Assembly: GCF_900078335.1 (NCBI RefSeq)
Contig: NZ_FKBR01000006.1
Span: forward strand, 1-64,000
Source: Bordetella trematum
GTDB taxonomy: Bacteria; Pseudomonadota; Gammaproteobacteria; Burkholderiales; Burkholderiaceae_B
DNA length: 64,000 bases
Reading direction: 5' to 3'
In this document: positions 17,909 through 26,823 of the stretch, one piece after another
Layout of the letters: each line of letters begins with the position of its first letter
How positions within the stretch are numbered: position 1 is the stretch's first letter
Notes under the pieces: model-generated
The model's input: only the letters and a program-made list of their open reading frames with translations
Database searches by the model: none
Told to the model about the DNA's origin: nothing
Made by a program: the position numbers and the translations under genes

Positions 17909-18295
17909 TCAGACGCTCGTGCTTACGGCGTTGCCTTGCATCGACACGATCATCTTGGCGATGCGGATGACGGCATCCGAAGGGATGGTGCGAAGCACCT
18001 CGCCGCTTTCCGCGTCACGGACCGACACCACGATTTTCTGCAGTTCCGGGTCCATTTCGAATTGCAGCTCGGTCGACCAGGCGCGCAACTGCTTGTTGAT
18101 TTCATCCAGGGCGGCCTCGGATGAGGCGGGCTGATCGCCGCCCGACCGGGGGTCGGGCGAGGCATTGTTGTGGCTGCCCTGGCTGCTGGCGCCGGCGGCC
18201 GCCGGAGTGGCCAGGGCGGCAGGATCGGGCGGCAGCGCCGGCGCGGCCGGCGCCGAGGCGACATGCAGGGCAGGGCTGATGGGGCTGACTTCCAT
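17909..18295 (-). CDS. flaG: flagellar protein FlaG
   Basis: 128 aa from ATG 18295 (MEVSPISPALHVAS), chosen because GGAG stands 6 bases upstream; the open frame extends 26 codons further but without a comparable site and across the leader. The N-terminal half is Ala/Pro-rich and disordered, the C-terminal 60 residues are the FlaG domain (LQFEMDPELQKIVVSVRDAE, then SGEVLRTIPSDAVIRIAKMI). FlaG influences filament length in other bacteria. It is the first gene after the sigma-28-type promoter at 18379-18405. Confidence 0.92.
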   Translation of the reverse strand: MEVSPISPALHVASAPAAPALPPDPAALATPAAAGASSQGSHNNASPDPRSGGDQPASSEAALDEINKQLRAWSTELQFEMDPELQKIVVSVRDAESGEVLRTIPSDAVIRIAKMIVSMQGNAVSTSV

Positions 18296-18378
18296 GGTCA
18301 CTCCAGCAAGCGATGACGGCATAGGGGATACGGCCTGGCGCGTGGACCGGGCGGTTCGGCTGGCTATTCTCACGCTAC

Positions 18379-18405
18379 ATAACGGCCGCGCTGCGCCAAA
18401 CTTTA
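18379..18405 (-). promoter_or_regulatory. sigma-28 (FliA) promoter of the flaG-fliDST operon
   Basis: On the minus strand TAAAGTTT (18405-18398), 11 bases, GCCGTTAT (18386-18379). The known FliA consensus is TAAAGTTT-N11-GCCGATAA, so the first box is exact and the second matches six of eight, with exact spacing. The leader to the flaG ATG would be roughly 75 nt. This marks the operon as late-class flagellar. Confidence 0.88.
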
Positions 18406-18478
18406 GGCGCGCGGCGAACTTGGTCGCCAGGCGGGGGGCGCCTGCTAAAATGTCGGTTGTCTTACTCTAGTCGTCGCC

Positions 18479-19783
18479 ATGCTTTCTCGCCCCGACGCCT
18501 CGGCCAGCCTGGCCGATTGGCTGCAATACCTGGAATCCCTGCATGCCAAGCCCATCGACATGGGCCTGGATCGCGTCAAGGCGGTGGCTGAACGCCTCGC
18601 GCTCAAACTCGACGCCGTGACCTTCGTGGTCGGAGGCACCAACGGCAAGGGCTCGACCTGTGCCATGCTCGAAGCGATTCTGCAGGCGGCGGGCTACCGG
18701 GTGGGTCTGTACACCTCGCCGCACCTGATCGATTTCAACGAGCGCGCGCGCGTCAACGGCCAGATTGCCTCGGATGCCGACCTGATCGCCCAGTTCCAGG
18801 CGGTCGAAGCGGCTCGCGGCGACATCAGCCTGACCTATTTCGAGTTCACCACGCTGGCCATCATGCGCCTGTTCGCGCAGTCGCCCCTGGATGCGGTCAT
18901 CCTGGAGGTCGGCCTGGGCGGGCGGCTGGACGCCGTCAACATCGTGGACGCCGACTGTGCCATCGTCACCAGCGTGGATCTGGATCATCAGGACTATCTG
19001 GGCGATACCCGCGAACAGATCGGCCTCGAGAAGGCCCACATCTTCCGTCCCGGGCGCGCAGCCATCTGCAGCGATCCGGTGCCGCCGCAAAGCCTGCTGG
19101 ACCATGCCGCTGCCATCGGCGCCGATCTGTGGCTGTTCGGCCGTGATTTCAATTACTCCGGCGATCGCCAGCAGTGGGCTTATGGCGGGCGCGAGACGCG
19201 CCGCAATTCGCTCGGCTACCCGGCGCTGCGCGGCGCCAATCAATTGCTCAACGCCTCGGCCGCGCTGGCGGCCCTGGAGTCGGTGCGCATGCGCCTGCCG
19301 GTGCCGCAGCAGGCCGTGCGGCTGGGTCTGTTGCAGGCTGCCTTGCCGGGCCGCTTCCAGATCCTGCCCGGCCAGCCTCTGATCATCCTCGACGTGGCGC
19401 ACAACCCGCATGCTGCCGCCGTGCTGGCTCAGAACCTCGACAACATGGGCTATCACCCCTACACCCACGCGGTATTCGGGATGCTCAACGACAAAGACCT
19501 GGCCGGCGTGGTCGGCAAGCTCGGCACGCGCATCGACCACTGGTACTGCGCCGGCTTGCCGGGGCCGCGCGGGCTGTCGGGGCCGCAGCTGTGCGAGCGC
19601 GTGCAGCAGGCGCTGGGTGATGCCGCGCAAGGCCCCGATGCGCCGACCCTCAATGCGTACGAGGATGTAACTCAGGCGCTTGCGGCGGCCCGCGAAAAGG
19701 CGGGTGAGGGTGATAGAATCGTAGTGTTCGGGTCCTTTTTTACGGTGGCCGGCGTTTTGCAGGCCCTGGGGCGCCGAGCTTGA
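18479..19783 (+). CDS. folC: bifunctional dihydrofolate/folylpolyglutamate synthase
   Basis: 434 aa. Mur-ligase-like: ATP-binding loop VGGTNGKGSTCAMLEAILQA (P-loop GTNGKGS, 53-59), LYTSPHLIDFNERARVNGQI, the metal/ATP region VILEVGLGGRLDAVNIVDAD, and the C-terminal glutamate-ligase domain (ILDVAHNPHAAAVLAQNLDN). It adds glutamate to dihydropteroate to give dihydrofolate and extends the polyglutamate tail. It starts the plus-strand folC-SPOR-cvpA-purF group, divergent from the flagellar operon. Confidence 0.96.
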   Translation: MLSRPDASASLADWLQYLESLHAKPIDMGLDRVKAVAERLALKLDAVTFVVGGTNGKGSTCAMLEAILQAAGYRVGLYTSPHLIDFNERARVNGQIASDADLIAQFQAVEAARGDISLTYFEFTTLAIMRLFAQSPLDAVILEVGLGGRLDAVNIVDADCAIVTSVDLDHQDYLGDTREQIGLEKAHIFRPGRAAICSDPVPPQSLLDHAAAIGADLWLFGRDFNYSGDRQQWAYGGRETRRNSLGYPALRGANQLLNASAALAALESVRMRLPVPQQAVRLGLLQAALPGRFQILPGQPLIILDVAHNPHAAAVLAQNLDNMGYHPYTHAVFGMLNDKDLAGVVGKLGTRIDHWYCAGLPGPRGLSGPQLCERVQQALGDAAQGPDAPTLNAYEDVTQALAAAREKAGEGDRIVVFGSFFTVAGVLQALGRRA

Positions 19784-19868
19784 ACGCAACCGCCGTCTGG
19801 CCCGCAGCCAAACGCCTGCAACGACCGCCGGTCTTGCGCGCAGACCTGGCCGCTAGGATGTGAGTTCC

Positions 19869-20669
19869 ATGGGTTTGTTCACACGCAAAGATTCCGCCTC
19901 CGAATCCTCGCCTTCCCGGCCGCGTCCGTCGGTCTCCAGCGAGGCTCAGGCGGCCGAGTTGCGGGGCCGTGCAAGGCGCCGCCTGGCCGGCGCCATCGCC
20001 CTGGTGCTGGCGGCCGTGATCATCCTGCCCATGGTGCTCGATTCCGAGCCCGTGCCGGTGGCCGATGATATCCCCATCAATATTCCCAGCCGCAATACGC
20101 CGTTCCAGCCCAATCTGGCTGAGCCGGCGCCCGCGCCCGCCGAGCCCGGGGGCGATGGCCAGCCGGCCGGCGAGGGCGGGGCGCCTGCCACGGTCACGCC
20201 GCCGCCGGCGGTGACGACCCCTGCGCCCGCCGTCACGCCGCCGCCGGCGCCGCCCGTGGCGCCGCTTGCGCCGGCTCCCAAGCCCGAGCCGCGCCCGGTG
20301 GAAAAGCCGGTCCCGCCCAAGCCGGTCGAAAAACCCAAGCCCGAAACCCGCTCCGATGACGGCGCGCGCGCCCTCGCGCTGCTGGAGGGCCGCAGTCCGG
20401 CCGAGGCGCCCAAGCCCAAGCCTGCGGCCACCAAAGGCAATTTCGTGTTGCAGGTGGCGGCGTACACCACCCAGGCAGACGCCCAGGAGCGGCGCAGCAA
20501 ATTGCATCAGGCCGGCGTCACCAACGCCTTTGTCGAGCAGGCCAACATCAATGGCAAACAGCAGTACCGCTTGCGCGTGGGGCCCTTCCCCTCGCGTGAG
20601 GCGGCCCAGGCTGCCCAGGCGCGTCTGCGCACGCTGGGTTACGACAACGGCTTCATCGCTGCACAGTGA
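19869..20669 (+). CDS. SPOR-domain inner-membrane protein (DedD-like)
   Basis: 266 aa from ATG 19869; AGGA at 19856-19859 favours this over the in-frame GTG at 19860. Cytoplasmic N-terminus, one transmembrane helix (about residues 40-57, LAGAIALVLAAVIILPMVL), a long Pro/Ala/Lys linker, then a C-terminal SPOR domain (FVLQVAAYTTQADAQERRSK, then YRLRVGPFPSREAAQAAQAR). SPOR domains bind denuded septal peptidoglycan, so a cell-division role like DedD is likely. It overlaps cvpA by 4 bp; the neighbours folC, cvpA and purF match the E. coli dedD locus. Confidence 0.9.
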   Translation: MGLFTRKDSASESSPSRPRPSVSSEAQAAELRGRARRRLAGAIALVLAAVIILPMVLDSEPVPVADDIPINIPSRNTPFQPNLAEPAPAPAEPGGDGQPAGEGGAPATVTPPPAVTTPAPAVTPPPAPPVAPLAPAPKPEPRPVEKPVPPKPVEKPKPETRSDDGARALALLEGRSPAEAPKPKPAATKGNFVLQVAAYTTQADAQERRSKLHQAGVTNAFVEQANINGKQQYRLRVGPFPSREAAQAAQARLRTLGYDNGFIAAQ

Positions 20670-21154
20670 CCGGCTTCGACTTCGTCGTCATTGCAATACT
20701 GATCGTGTCCGGCACGTTGGGGCTGGTGCGCGGGCTGCTCAAGGAAATGCTGTCGCTGGTCGCGTATCTGGTCGCTTTCGCGGCAGCGATCTGGTGGGGG
20801 CCGACGGTCTATACCTGGCTGCAGCCGTATATCGAAACCGATCTGCTGCGCATGGGCCTGTCGTATGCGGCCGTCTTCATCATCGTGCTGCTGGGCGTGG
20901 GGCTGGTCAACATGACGCTGTCGGCGCTGATACGGACTACCGGCCTGTCGCCGGCCGATCACGGGCTGGGCGGGGTATTCGGGCTGGCGCGCGGCCTGCT
21001 CATCATCGTGGTGCTGGTATCGCTGGCCGGTTACACGCCGCTGCCCGAAGAGCCCTGGTGGAAGGACGCGATGTTTTCGCCGTCGGCCATGGATGCCGTA
21101 CGCAAGATCAAGGCCGCGCTGCCGCCGTCGCTGGCCGCCTGGCTGCCGTACTGA
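20666..21154 (+). CDS. cvpA: CvpA family membrane protein
   Basis: 162 aa with four hydrophobic segments and the family opening DFVVIAILIVSGTLGLVRGL followed by LLKEMLSLVAYLVAF. CvpA is needed for colicin V production in E. coli, but its ordinary cellular role is uncertain. It begins with GTG overlapping the SPOR-gene stop (GTGA, 20666-20669) and lies 47 bp before purF, as in many proteobacteria. Confidence 0.92.
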   Translation: MTGFDFVVIAILIVSGTLGLVRGLLKEMLSLVAYLVAFAAAIWWGPTVYTWLQPYIETDLLRMGLSYAAVFIIVLLGVGLVNMTLSALIRTTGLSPADHGLGGVFGLARGLLIIVVLVSLAGYTPLPEEPWWKDAMFSPSAMDAVRKIKAALPPSLAAWLPY

Positions 21155-21201
21155 ACTGCGGTTTGTTTTACGTTTCACCTCTATATATCTAGGAACTCAC
21201 C

Positions 21202-22725
21202 ATGTGTGGAATCGTCGGGGTCATTGGGCGCGGGCCGGTCAACCAGCTGCTCTATGACAGCCTGCTCCTTTTGCAGCATCGTGGCCAGGACGCTGCGGGC
21301 ATCGCAACGGTGCATGGCAATCACTTCAACATGTACAAGGCGCACGGCCTGGTACGCGACGTGTTCCGCACGCGCAATATGCGCGCCCTGCCGGGTTCCA
21401 GCGGCCTGGGGCAGGTGCGTTACCCCACCGCCGGCTCCAGCGCCAGCGAAGAGGAAGCCCAGCCGTTCTACGTCAATGCTCCGTTCGGCATCATGTTCGC
21501 CCACAACGGCAACCTGACCAACTGGCGCGAGCTGCGCGAATCGCTCTATCGCGTCGATCGCCGGCACATCAACACCAATTCCGACTCCGAAGTGCTGCTC
21601 AACGTGCTCGCGCACGAGCTGCAGTCGGCCGCCAATGGCGTGTCGCTCGACGAGGACGCCATCTTCCGCGCCGTCTCGGCCTTGCACAACCGCGTGCGGG
21701 GCGCCTATGCCGTGGTGGCGCAGATTTCCGGCTACGGCATGCTGGCCTTTCGTGACCCGCATGGCATCCGGCCGCTGTGCATCGGGCGTCAGGACACCGA
21801 CGAGGGCGTCGAGTGGATGGTGGCCTCGGAGTCTGTTGCCCTCGACGGCAATGGCTTTACCTTTGTGCGCGACGTCCAGCCGGGCGAGGCGGTCTTCATC
21901 GACCTCGACGGGCGTCTGGTCAGCCGTCAGTGCGCCGACAACGCCGAGCTGGTTCCCTGCATATTCGAGTACGTTTATTTCGCCCGTCCGGACTCCCTGA
22001 TCGATGGCGTCTCGGTCTATGCCGCGCGTCTGCGCATGGGCGAGTATCTGGCCGACAAGGTGGCGCGCAATATGCGGCTGGGCGATATCGATGTGGTGAT
22101 GCCCATTCCCGACTCCTCGCGCCCGGCCGCCATGCAGCTGGCCGCGCGCCTGAATCTCGATTACCGCGAGGGCCTGATCAAGAACCGGTACGTGGGCCGC
22201 ACGTTCATCATGCCCGGTCAGGCGGTGCGCCGTAAGTCGGTGCGCCAAAAACTCAATGCCATCGGCATGGAGTTCAAGGGCAAGAACGTGCTGCTGGTCG
22301 ATGACTCCATCGTCCGTGGCACCACCAGCCGTGAAATCGTAGACATGGCCCTGGCCGCGGGGGCCAACAAGGTGTATTTCGCCTCGGCGGCGCCTCCGGT
22401 GCGCTACCCCAATGTCTACGGCATCGACATGCCGACCCAGGCCGAACTGATCGCCACCGGCCGCGACGACCAGGAAATCGCTCGCGCCATTGGTGCTGAC
22501 GGTCTGGTCTATCAGGATCTGGCGGACATGCAGCAGGCGGTGCGGGATTTCAATCCGACCCTCAAGCGTTTTGAGGCGTCCTGCTTCGACGGGCAATATG
22601 TCACCGGCGACATCACGCCGGAGTATCTGGCGCGCCTGGGCGAGCAGGCCCGCAGCGAGGTCGATCCCGAGCTGGTGGCCAGCGGTCTGCAGTCGAACAT
22701 GGGTTACGCCGCCAACCGCGGTTGA
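21202..22725 (+). CDS. purF: amidophosphoribosyltransferase
   Basis: 507 aa. It starts MCGIVGVIG, so Cys2 becomes the N-terminal glutaminase nucleophile after Met removal, with no propeptide (E. coli-type enzyme). The Ntn-hydrolase domain ([30 protein letters not shown]) is followed by the phosphoribosyltransferase domain with PRPP loop [12 protein letters not shown] at 364-375. It catalyses the first committed step of purine synthesis, PRPP plus glutamine to phosphoribosylamine. A terminator follows directly. Confidence 0.98.
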   Translation: MCGIVGVIGRGPVNQLLYDSLLLLQHRGQDAAGIATVHGNHFNMYKAHGLVRDVFRTRNMRALPGSSGLGQVRYPTAGSSASEEEAQPFYVNAPFGIMFAHNGNLTNWRELRESLYRVDRRHINTNSDSEVLLNVLAHELQSAANGVSLDEDAIFRAVSALHNRVRGAYAVVAQISGYGMLAFRDPHGIRPLCIGRQDTDEGVEWMVASESVALDGNGFTFVRDVQPGEAVFIDLDGRLVSRQCADNAELVPCIFEYVYFARPDSLIDGVSVYAARLRMGEYLADKVARNMRLGDIDVVMPIPDSSRPAAMQLAARLNLDYREGLIKNRYVGRTFIMPGQAVRRKSVRQKLNAIGMEFKGKNVLLVDDSIVRGTTSREIVDMALAAGANKVYFASAAPPVRYPNVYGIDMPTQAELIATGRDDQEIARAIGADGLVYQDLADMQQAVRDFNPTLKRFEASCFDGQYVTGDITPEYLARLGEQARSEVDPELVASGLQSNMGYAANRG

Positions 22726-22761
22726 GCGTCACTCGAAAAGCGGCTTGATGCCGCTGAAAGA

Positions 22762-22793
22762 AAAACAGGGGCGCCTCGTGGCGCCCCTGTTTT
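22762..22793. terminator. bidirectional Rho-independent terminator, purF / dsbB
   Basis: Stem AAAACAGGGGCGCC / GGCGCCCCTGTTTT (14 bp) with a TCGT loop; T-runs on both strands. It sits between the convergent purF and dsbB genes and can serve both. Confidence 0.95.
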
Positions 22794-22808
22794 GTGCCGA
22801 GAGCGGAC

Positions 22809-23285
22809 TCAGCGCGCGACCCGCCCCAGGGCCACCGGCAGCGCCATCAGGAACAGGATCACGAACAAGGCCAGGCTCCAGAGGGCGTATTCGATGCCCA
22901 GCACGCTCACCACGGCATCCATGCAGGTGGCGTAGATGCCGAAAACCCAGGGCAGGGCGGATTCCAGGCCCGTGCCGGTCATGAAGCGGTCGGCGAAGGT
23001 CTGGTCGCAGGACAGCATATTGGCCGCGACGGTGTACTGGTACAGGGCTGCGGCCATGCCGCAAAGCGCCAGCAGGCTGGCCAGGGCGGCGCCCAGACGC
23101 GCCAGCGCCGGCGCCAGCGCCCCGATCAGGCTCACCACGCCAATGACCACGAACACCAGTCGTTGCAGCACGCACCAGGCGCAGGGGGGCATGTCGAAGA
23201 CATGCTGGGACAGCAGGGCCAGACCGACTGCCGCAAAGCAGAACAGGGCGATCAGCAGCAGTAGGCGTTGTCGGGTGAAGGTCAT
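22809..23285 (-). CDS. dsbB: disulfide bond formation protein DsbB
   Basis: 158 aa with four transmembrane helices. The redox pairs are visible: CAWC at 35-38 in the first periplasmic loop, and Cys93 with Cys121 in the second. DsbB reoxidises DsbA in the periplasm and passes electrons to quinones. It lies downstream of glnD on the same strand (36 bp gap). Confidence 0.95.
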   Translation of the reverse strand: MTFTRQRLLLLIALFCFAAVGLALLSQHVFDMPPCAWCVLQRLVFVVIGVVSLIGALAPALARLGAALASLLALCGMAAALYQYTVAANMLSCDQTFADRFMTGTGLESALPWVFGIYATCMDAVVSVLGIEYALWSLALFVILFLMALPVALGRVAR

Positions 23286-23321
23286 GGGCGATACCGGCCG
23301 GGAAAAGGCCGATTGTATGCC

Positions 23322-25931
23322 TCAGGCCGGCTTCTGGGGGGCGACGTGGCGCGAATCTTCGCCTGCCAGCGCATCGAGCACCGCATATTCGAACTGCATC
23401 TGGCTGCGCGGGCGTTCCAGCGCGGCGCCGGAAATGATGAAAACGTCTTCCACCCGATCGCCCAGCGTCATGATCTTGGCGGTGACCAGGTCCACGTCGT
23501 GGTCGGCCATGACCCTGGCCAGGGCATACAGCAGGCCGGGACGGTCGGTCGCGGTGACCGACAGCCGCCAGGAACGGCTGCGTTCGTCGGGTTGCAGTTC
23601 AGCCTGGGGGCGCACCGGAAAGACGCGCGACAGCCGCGAAGGGCGGCTGCGCATCAGCGTGCGTGACGGCGCGGCGCGCGGGTTGCTGCTGATCTGCAGC
23701 AGCCGCTCGCCCAGCTCATGTTCGACCAGCGTGGCCTGGGCGCGCAGATCCGTGTCGGGGCTGGTGGGCAGCACGATGAAGCTGTCCAGCGCCCAGCCAT
23801 GGCGCGTGGTGTGGATGCGGGCATCCTGGATATTGAGCGCCTTGCCGTCGAAGTAGCCGCAGATGTTGACGAACAGGTCCGGCATGTCGCGGGTATAGAC
23901 CATGATCTGCAACCCACCACCCTGTTCGGTCAGGCGCACCCGCACCACCGGATTCTCGGGCTGCACCTGGTAGTACAGGTGGCGGGTGTGCCAGGCGATC
24001 TCAGAGGCGTCATGGCGCAGGAAATAGGCCACGTCCAGTTGCGCCCAGAAGGCATCGCGGGCGTCATCGCGCAGCCCGGCCAGGCGCGTCAGGCGGGCGG
24101 CTTCTTCCTTGCGCTCGGCCAGCACCGTGTTGGCGTCCTGCGGGCCGCCCAGGGCGTTCAGGGTCAGGCGGTAAAGGTCTTCCAGCAGTTTGCCTTTCCA
24201 GGCGTTCCAGACCTTGGGGCTGGTGCCGCGGATATCGGCCACCGTCAGCAGGTAGAGGGCGCTCAGCCGACGCTGGCTGCCAACCTTCAGCGCGAAGGCG
24301 TTGATGACCTCCGGGTCGGAGAGGTCGCGTTTCTGCGCCACATTGGACATGGCGAGGTGTTCGCGCACCAGGAACTCGGCCAGTTCGGCGTCTTCGGGGG
24401 CCAGCCCGTGCTCGTGGGCGAAACGCCGCACGTCGCGCGCGCCCAGTTCGGAGTGGTCGCCGCCGCGTCCCTTGGCGATATCGTGAAACAGCGCAGCCAC
24501 ATACAGCAACCAGTGCCGCTCCAGTCCGGCCATCAGCTGGCTGGCCAGCGGATACTCGGAGGCATGCTCGGGCATGGTGAAGCGGCGCAGATTGCGAATC
24601 ACCGTGAGGATGTGCTGGTCCACCGTGTAGACGTGGAACAGGTCATGCTGCATCTGGCCGACGATGCGGCGGAACACCGGCAGGTAGCGCGGCAGGATGT
24701 TCAGCATGGTCATGCGCCGCAGCTCATGCACGATGCCGCGCGGCTGCTGCAGAATCTGCAGGAACAGCTTGCGGTTCACCGGATTGCGTCGGAACTGGGC
24801 GTCGATGCGGTGGCGCGAGTGCCAGATGGCGCGCAGCGTGCGCGCCGACATGCCGCTGAGCTCCGGGTGCTGCTGCATCACCAGGAAGGCGCGCAGCAGC
24901 AGCTGCGGTTTGCGCTCGAAACAATCCTCCCGGATGATGTCCAGGCGCTCGTGCAGGCTGCGGAAATCCTCGTCGATGGCGCGGGCATCGCTGTCCGGAC
25001 GCGGGAAGAGTCTTTCCTCTATGTTCTGCACCAGGATCACATTGAGCTGGGTGACCAGCCGCGCGGCCCAGTAATAGCGCTGCATCAACAGCTCGCTGGC
25101 GCGCCGCGTGGCGGTGGATTTGATCCCATAGACCTCGGCCAGCGCCGGTTGCAGGTCAAACAGCAGGCGATCTTCGCGTCGCTCGGTCAGCAGGTGCAGT
25201 TCGATGCGCAGGCGCTTGAAGGCCTGTTCGGCGCGGCGCAGGTCGCGCGCCTCGGAGGACGTCAGCAGCCCGGCGCGCGCGACGGCGCGCCAATTCTGGC
25301 CGAAGCCGGCCGCGCGTGCCATCCACAGGATCACCTGCAGGTCGCGCAGGCCGCCCGGCGACTCCTTGGCGTTGGGCTCCAGCGCGTAGGGGGTGTCCTG
25401 GTAGCGCACGTGGCGCTGCTGCATCTCGACCCGCTTGGCCTGAAAGAAGGCGCGCGCATCCAGCCGGGCCGCCATGGCCGCCTCGAACTGCTTCATGAGG
25501 CTGCGGCTGCCGGCCAGCCAGCGCGACTCGAGCAGCGCAGTCTCGACTGTGATATCGGCGTTGGCTTCGGTTTCGCACTCGGCGATGGTGCGCACGCTGT
25601 GCCCGGGCTCCAGCCCCAGGTCCCAGAGCGCGGCCACCAGGGCCTCGACGGAGGCGGCGTCGGCTGCGGCGGGGGGCGCGGGCAGCAGGATCAGCAGGTC
25701 CACGTCGGACCCGGGGTAAAGTTCGCCGCGCCCATAGCCGCCCACGGCAGCCAGGGTGGCGCCGACCGGCAGGGGGCGCAGCTTGATCAGCTCGCGCAGC
25801 GCCTGATCGACGATGCGGCGCAACTCGGACAGCAGGGTGTCCGGCCGTGGGTGCGCGCGGAACGCCATCAGCGCGTTGGTGCGCGCCGTCTGCATGCGCG
25901 TCTTGATGGGGGTGAGATCAAGCGGGCTCAT
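23322..25931 (-). CDS. glnD: [protein-PII] uridylyltransferase / uridylyl-removing enzyme
   Basis: 869 aa, normal length. The nucleotidyltransferase site GGYGRGELYPGSDVDLL (64-80), a central helical region, the HD-type uridylyl-removing domain near residue 482 (HDIAKGRGGDHSELGARDVR) and two C-terminal ACT domains (LQIMVYTRDMPDLFVNICGY, then WRLSVTATDRPGLLYALARV) are all present. GlnD senses glutamine and (de)uridylylates PII to control nitrogen metabolism. It follows map after 28 bp. Confidence 0.97.
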   Translation of the reverse strand: MSPLDLTPIKTRMQTARTNALMAFRAHPRPDTLLSELRRIVDQALRELIKLRPLPVGATLAAVGGYGRGELYPGSDVDLLILLPAPPAAADAASVEALVAALWDLGLEPGHSVRTIAECETEANADITVETALLESRWLAGSRSLMKQFEAAMAARLDARAFFQAKRVEMQQRHVRYQDTPYALEPNAKESPGGLRDLQVILWMARAAGFGQNWRAVARAGLLTSSEARDLRRAEQAFKRLRIELHLLTERREDRLLFDLQPALAEVYGIKSTATRRASELLMQRYYWAARLVTQLNVILVQNIEERLFPRPDSDARAIDEDFRSLHERLDIIREDCFERKPQLLLRAFLVMQQHPELSGMSARTLRAIWHSRHRIDAQFRRNPVNRKLFLQILQQPRGIVHELRRMTMLNILPRYLPVFRRIVGQMQHDLFHVYTVDQHILTVIRNLRRFTMPEHASEYPLASQLMAGLERHWLLYVAALFHDIAKGRGGDHSELGARDVRRFAHEHGLAPEDAELAEFLVREHLAMSNVAQKRDLSDPEVINAFALKVGSQRRLSALYLLTVADIRGTSPKVWNAWKGKLLEDLYRLTLNALGGPQDANTVLAERKEEAARLTRLAGLRDDARDAFWAQLDVAYFLRHDASEIAWHTRHLYYQVQPENPVVRVRLTEQGGGLQIMVYTRDMPDLFVNICGYFDGKALNIQDARIHTTRHGWALDSFIVLPTSPDTDLRAQATLVEHELGERLLQISSNPRAAPSRTLMRSRPSRLSRVFPVRPQAELQPDERSRSWRLSVTATDRPGLLYALARVMADHDVDLVTAKIMTLGDRVEDVFIISGAALERPRSQMQFEYAVLDALAGEDSRHVAPQKPA

Positions 25932-25959
25932 GCGGAACGGCGGCGCGGGTCGGGCGGGT

Positions 25960-26781
25960 TCAGAGGGTCGGAACGATGACCGTCTCGGGCACGAAGGCCG
26001 GCGGGCGCGGCATGCCGGAGGACACCGTCAGCACCTCGCAGCCGGTGTCCGTCACGCAGATGGCGTGCTCCCACTGGGCCGACAGGCTGTGATCGCGCGT
26101 GACCACGGTCCAGCCGTCCGAAAGCTGGCGGATTTCGCGCCGGCCGGCGTTGATCATCGGCTCGATGGTGAACAGCATGCCGGTCTTGAGTTTCACGCCG
26201 CTGCCGGGTTTGCCGTAGTGCAGCACCTGCGGATCTTCGTGAAAGCGCTGGCCGATGCCGTGGCCGCAGAACTCGCGCACCACGGAAAAGCCCTGCGCCT
26301 CGGCGTACTTCTGGATGGCGTGGCCGACATCGCCCAGCGTGGCGCCATTGCGCACGGCGGAAATGCCCTTCCACATGCATTCGAAGGTGACGTCGGTCAG
26401 GCGGCGTGCCAGGATGCTGGGTTCGCCGACGTAGTACATGCGGCTGGTGTCGCCGAACCAGCCATCCTTGATGATGGTGACGTCGATATTGAGCACATCC
26501 CCGTTCTTCAGCACCTTGTCGCCCGGCACCCCGTGGCAGACCTGATGGTTCACGGAGGTGCACAGCGCGCCAGGGAAGGGCGGGTAGCCCGGAGGAGCGT
26601 AGCCGACGGTGGCCGATTTGACCTTCAGTTCATTGGTGAGGAAATCGAGGGCGAGCTTGTCGAGTTCGCCCGTGGTCACGCCGGGCTTTACGTGCGGCGT
26701 GATGAAATCGAGAATCTTGGCCGCATCCCGGCAGGCGGCGCGCATCTTGTCCAGGTCGGCGGGGTCGGTAACTATGCCCAT
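25960..26781 (-). CDS. map: type I methionine aminopeptidase
   Basis: 273 aa. It has the metal-binding pattern of MetAP: NIDVTIIKDGWFGDTSRMYY with the two Asp ligands, GHGIGQRFHEDPQVLHYG with the His ligand and MLFTIEPMINAG with the Glu ligand. It removes initiator Met from nascent proteins. Start ATG 26781 (MGIVTDPADLDKMR). It heads the minus-strand map-glnD-dsbB group and is divergent from rpsB, a frequent arrangement in proteobacteria. Confidence 0.97.
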   Translation of the reverse strand: MGIVTDPADLDKMRAACRDAAKILDFITPHVKPGVTTGELDKLALDFLTNELKVKSATVGYAPPGYPPFPGALCTSVNHQVCHGVPGDKVLKNGDVLNIDVTIIKDGWFGDTSRMYYVGEPSILARRLTDVTFECMWKGISAVRNGATLGDVGHAIQKYAEAQGFSVVREFCGHGIGQRFHEDPQVLHYGKPGSGVKLKTGMLFTIEPMINAGRREIRQLSDGWTVVTRDHSLSAQWEHAICVTDTGCEVLTVSSGMPRPPAFVPETVIVPTL

Positions 26782-26817
26782 GTATCAGCTTGAGTATCGG
26801 CTTTGAAAAATAGTACA

Positions 26818-26823
26818 ATTATA
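26818..26823 (-). promoter_or_regulatory. candidate -10 box of the map promoter
   Basis: A perfect TATAAT on the minus strand, 36 bases before the map ATG. No convincing -35 box stands 16-18 bases upstream, so the promoter call rests on the -10 and the location only. Confidence 0.4.

Noticed and set aside
16557-18134. 525-codon plus-strand open frame opposite fliD and flaG
   Set aside because: Shadow of two well-supported flagellar genes; sequence is rich in Arg/His/Gly as expected for antisense of GC-rich code.
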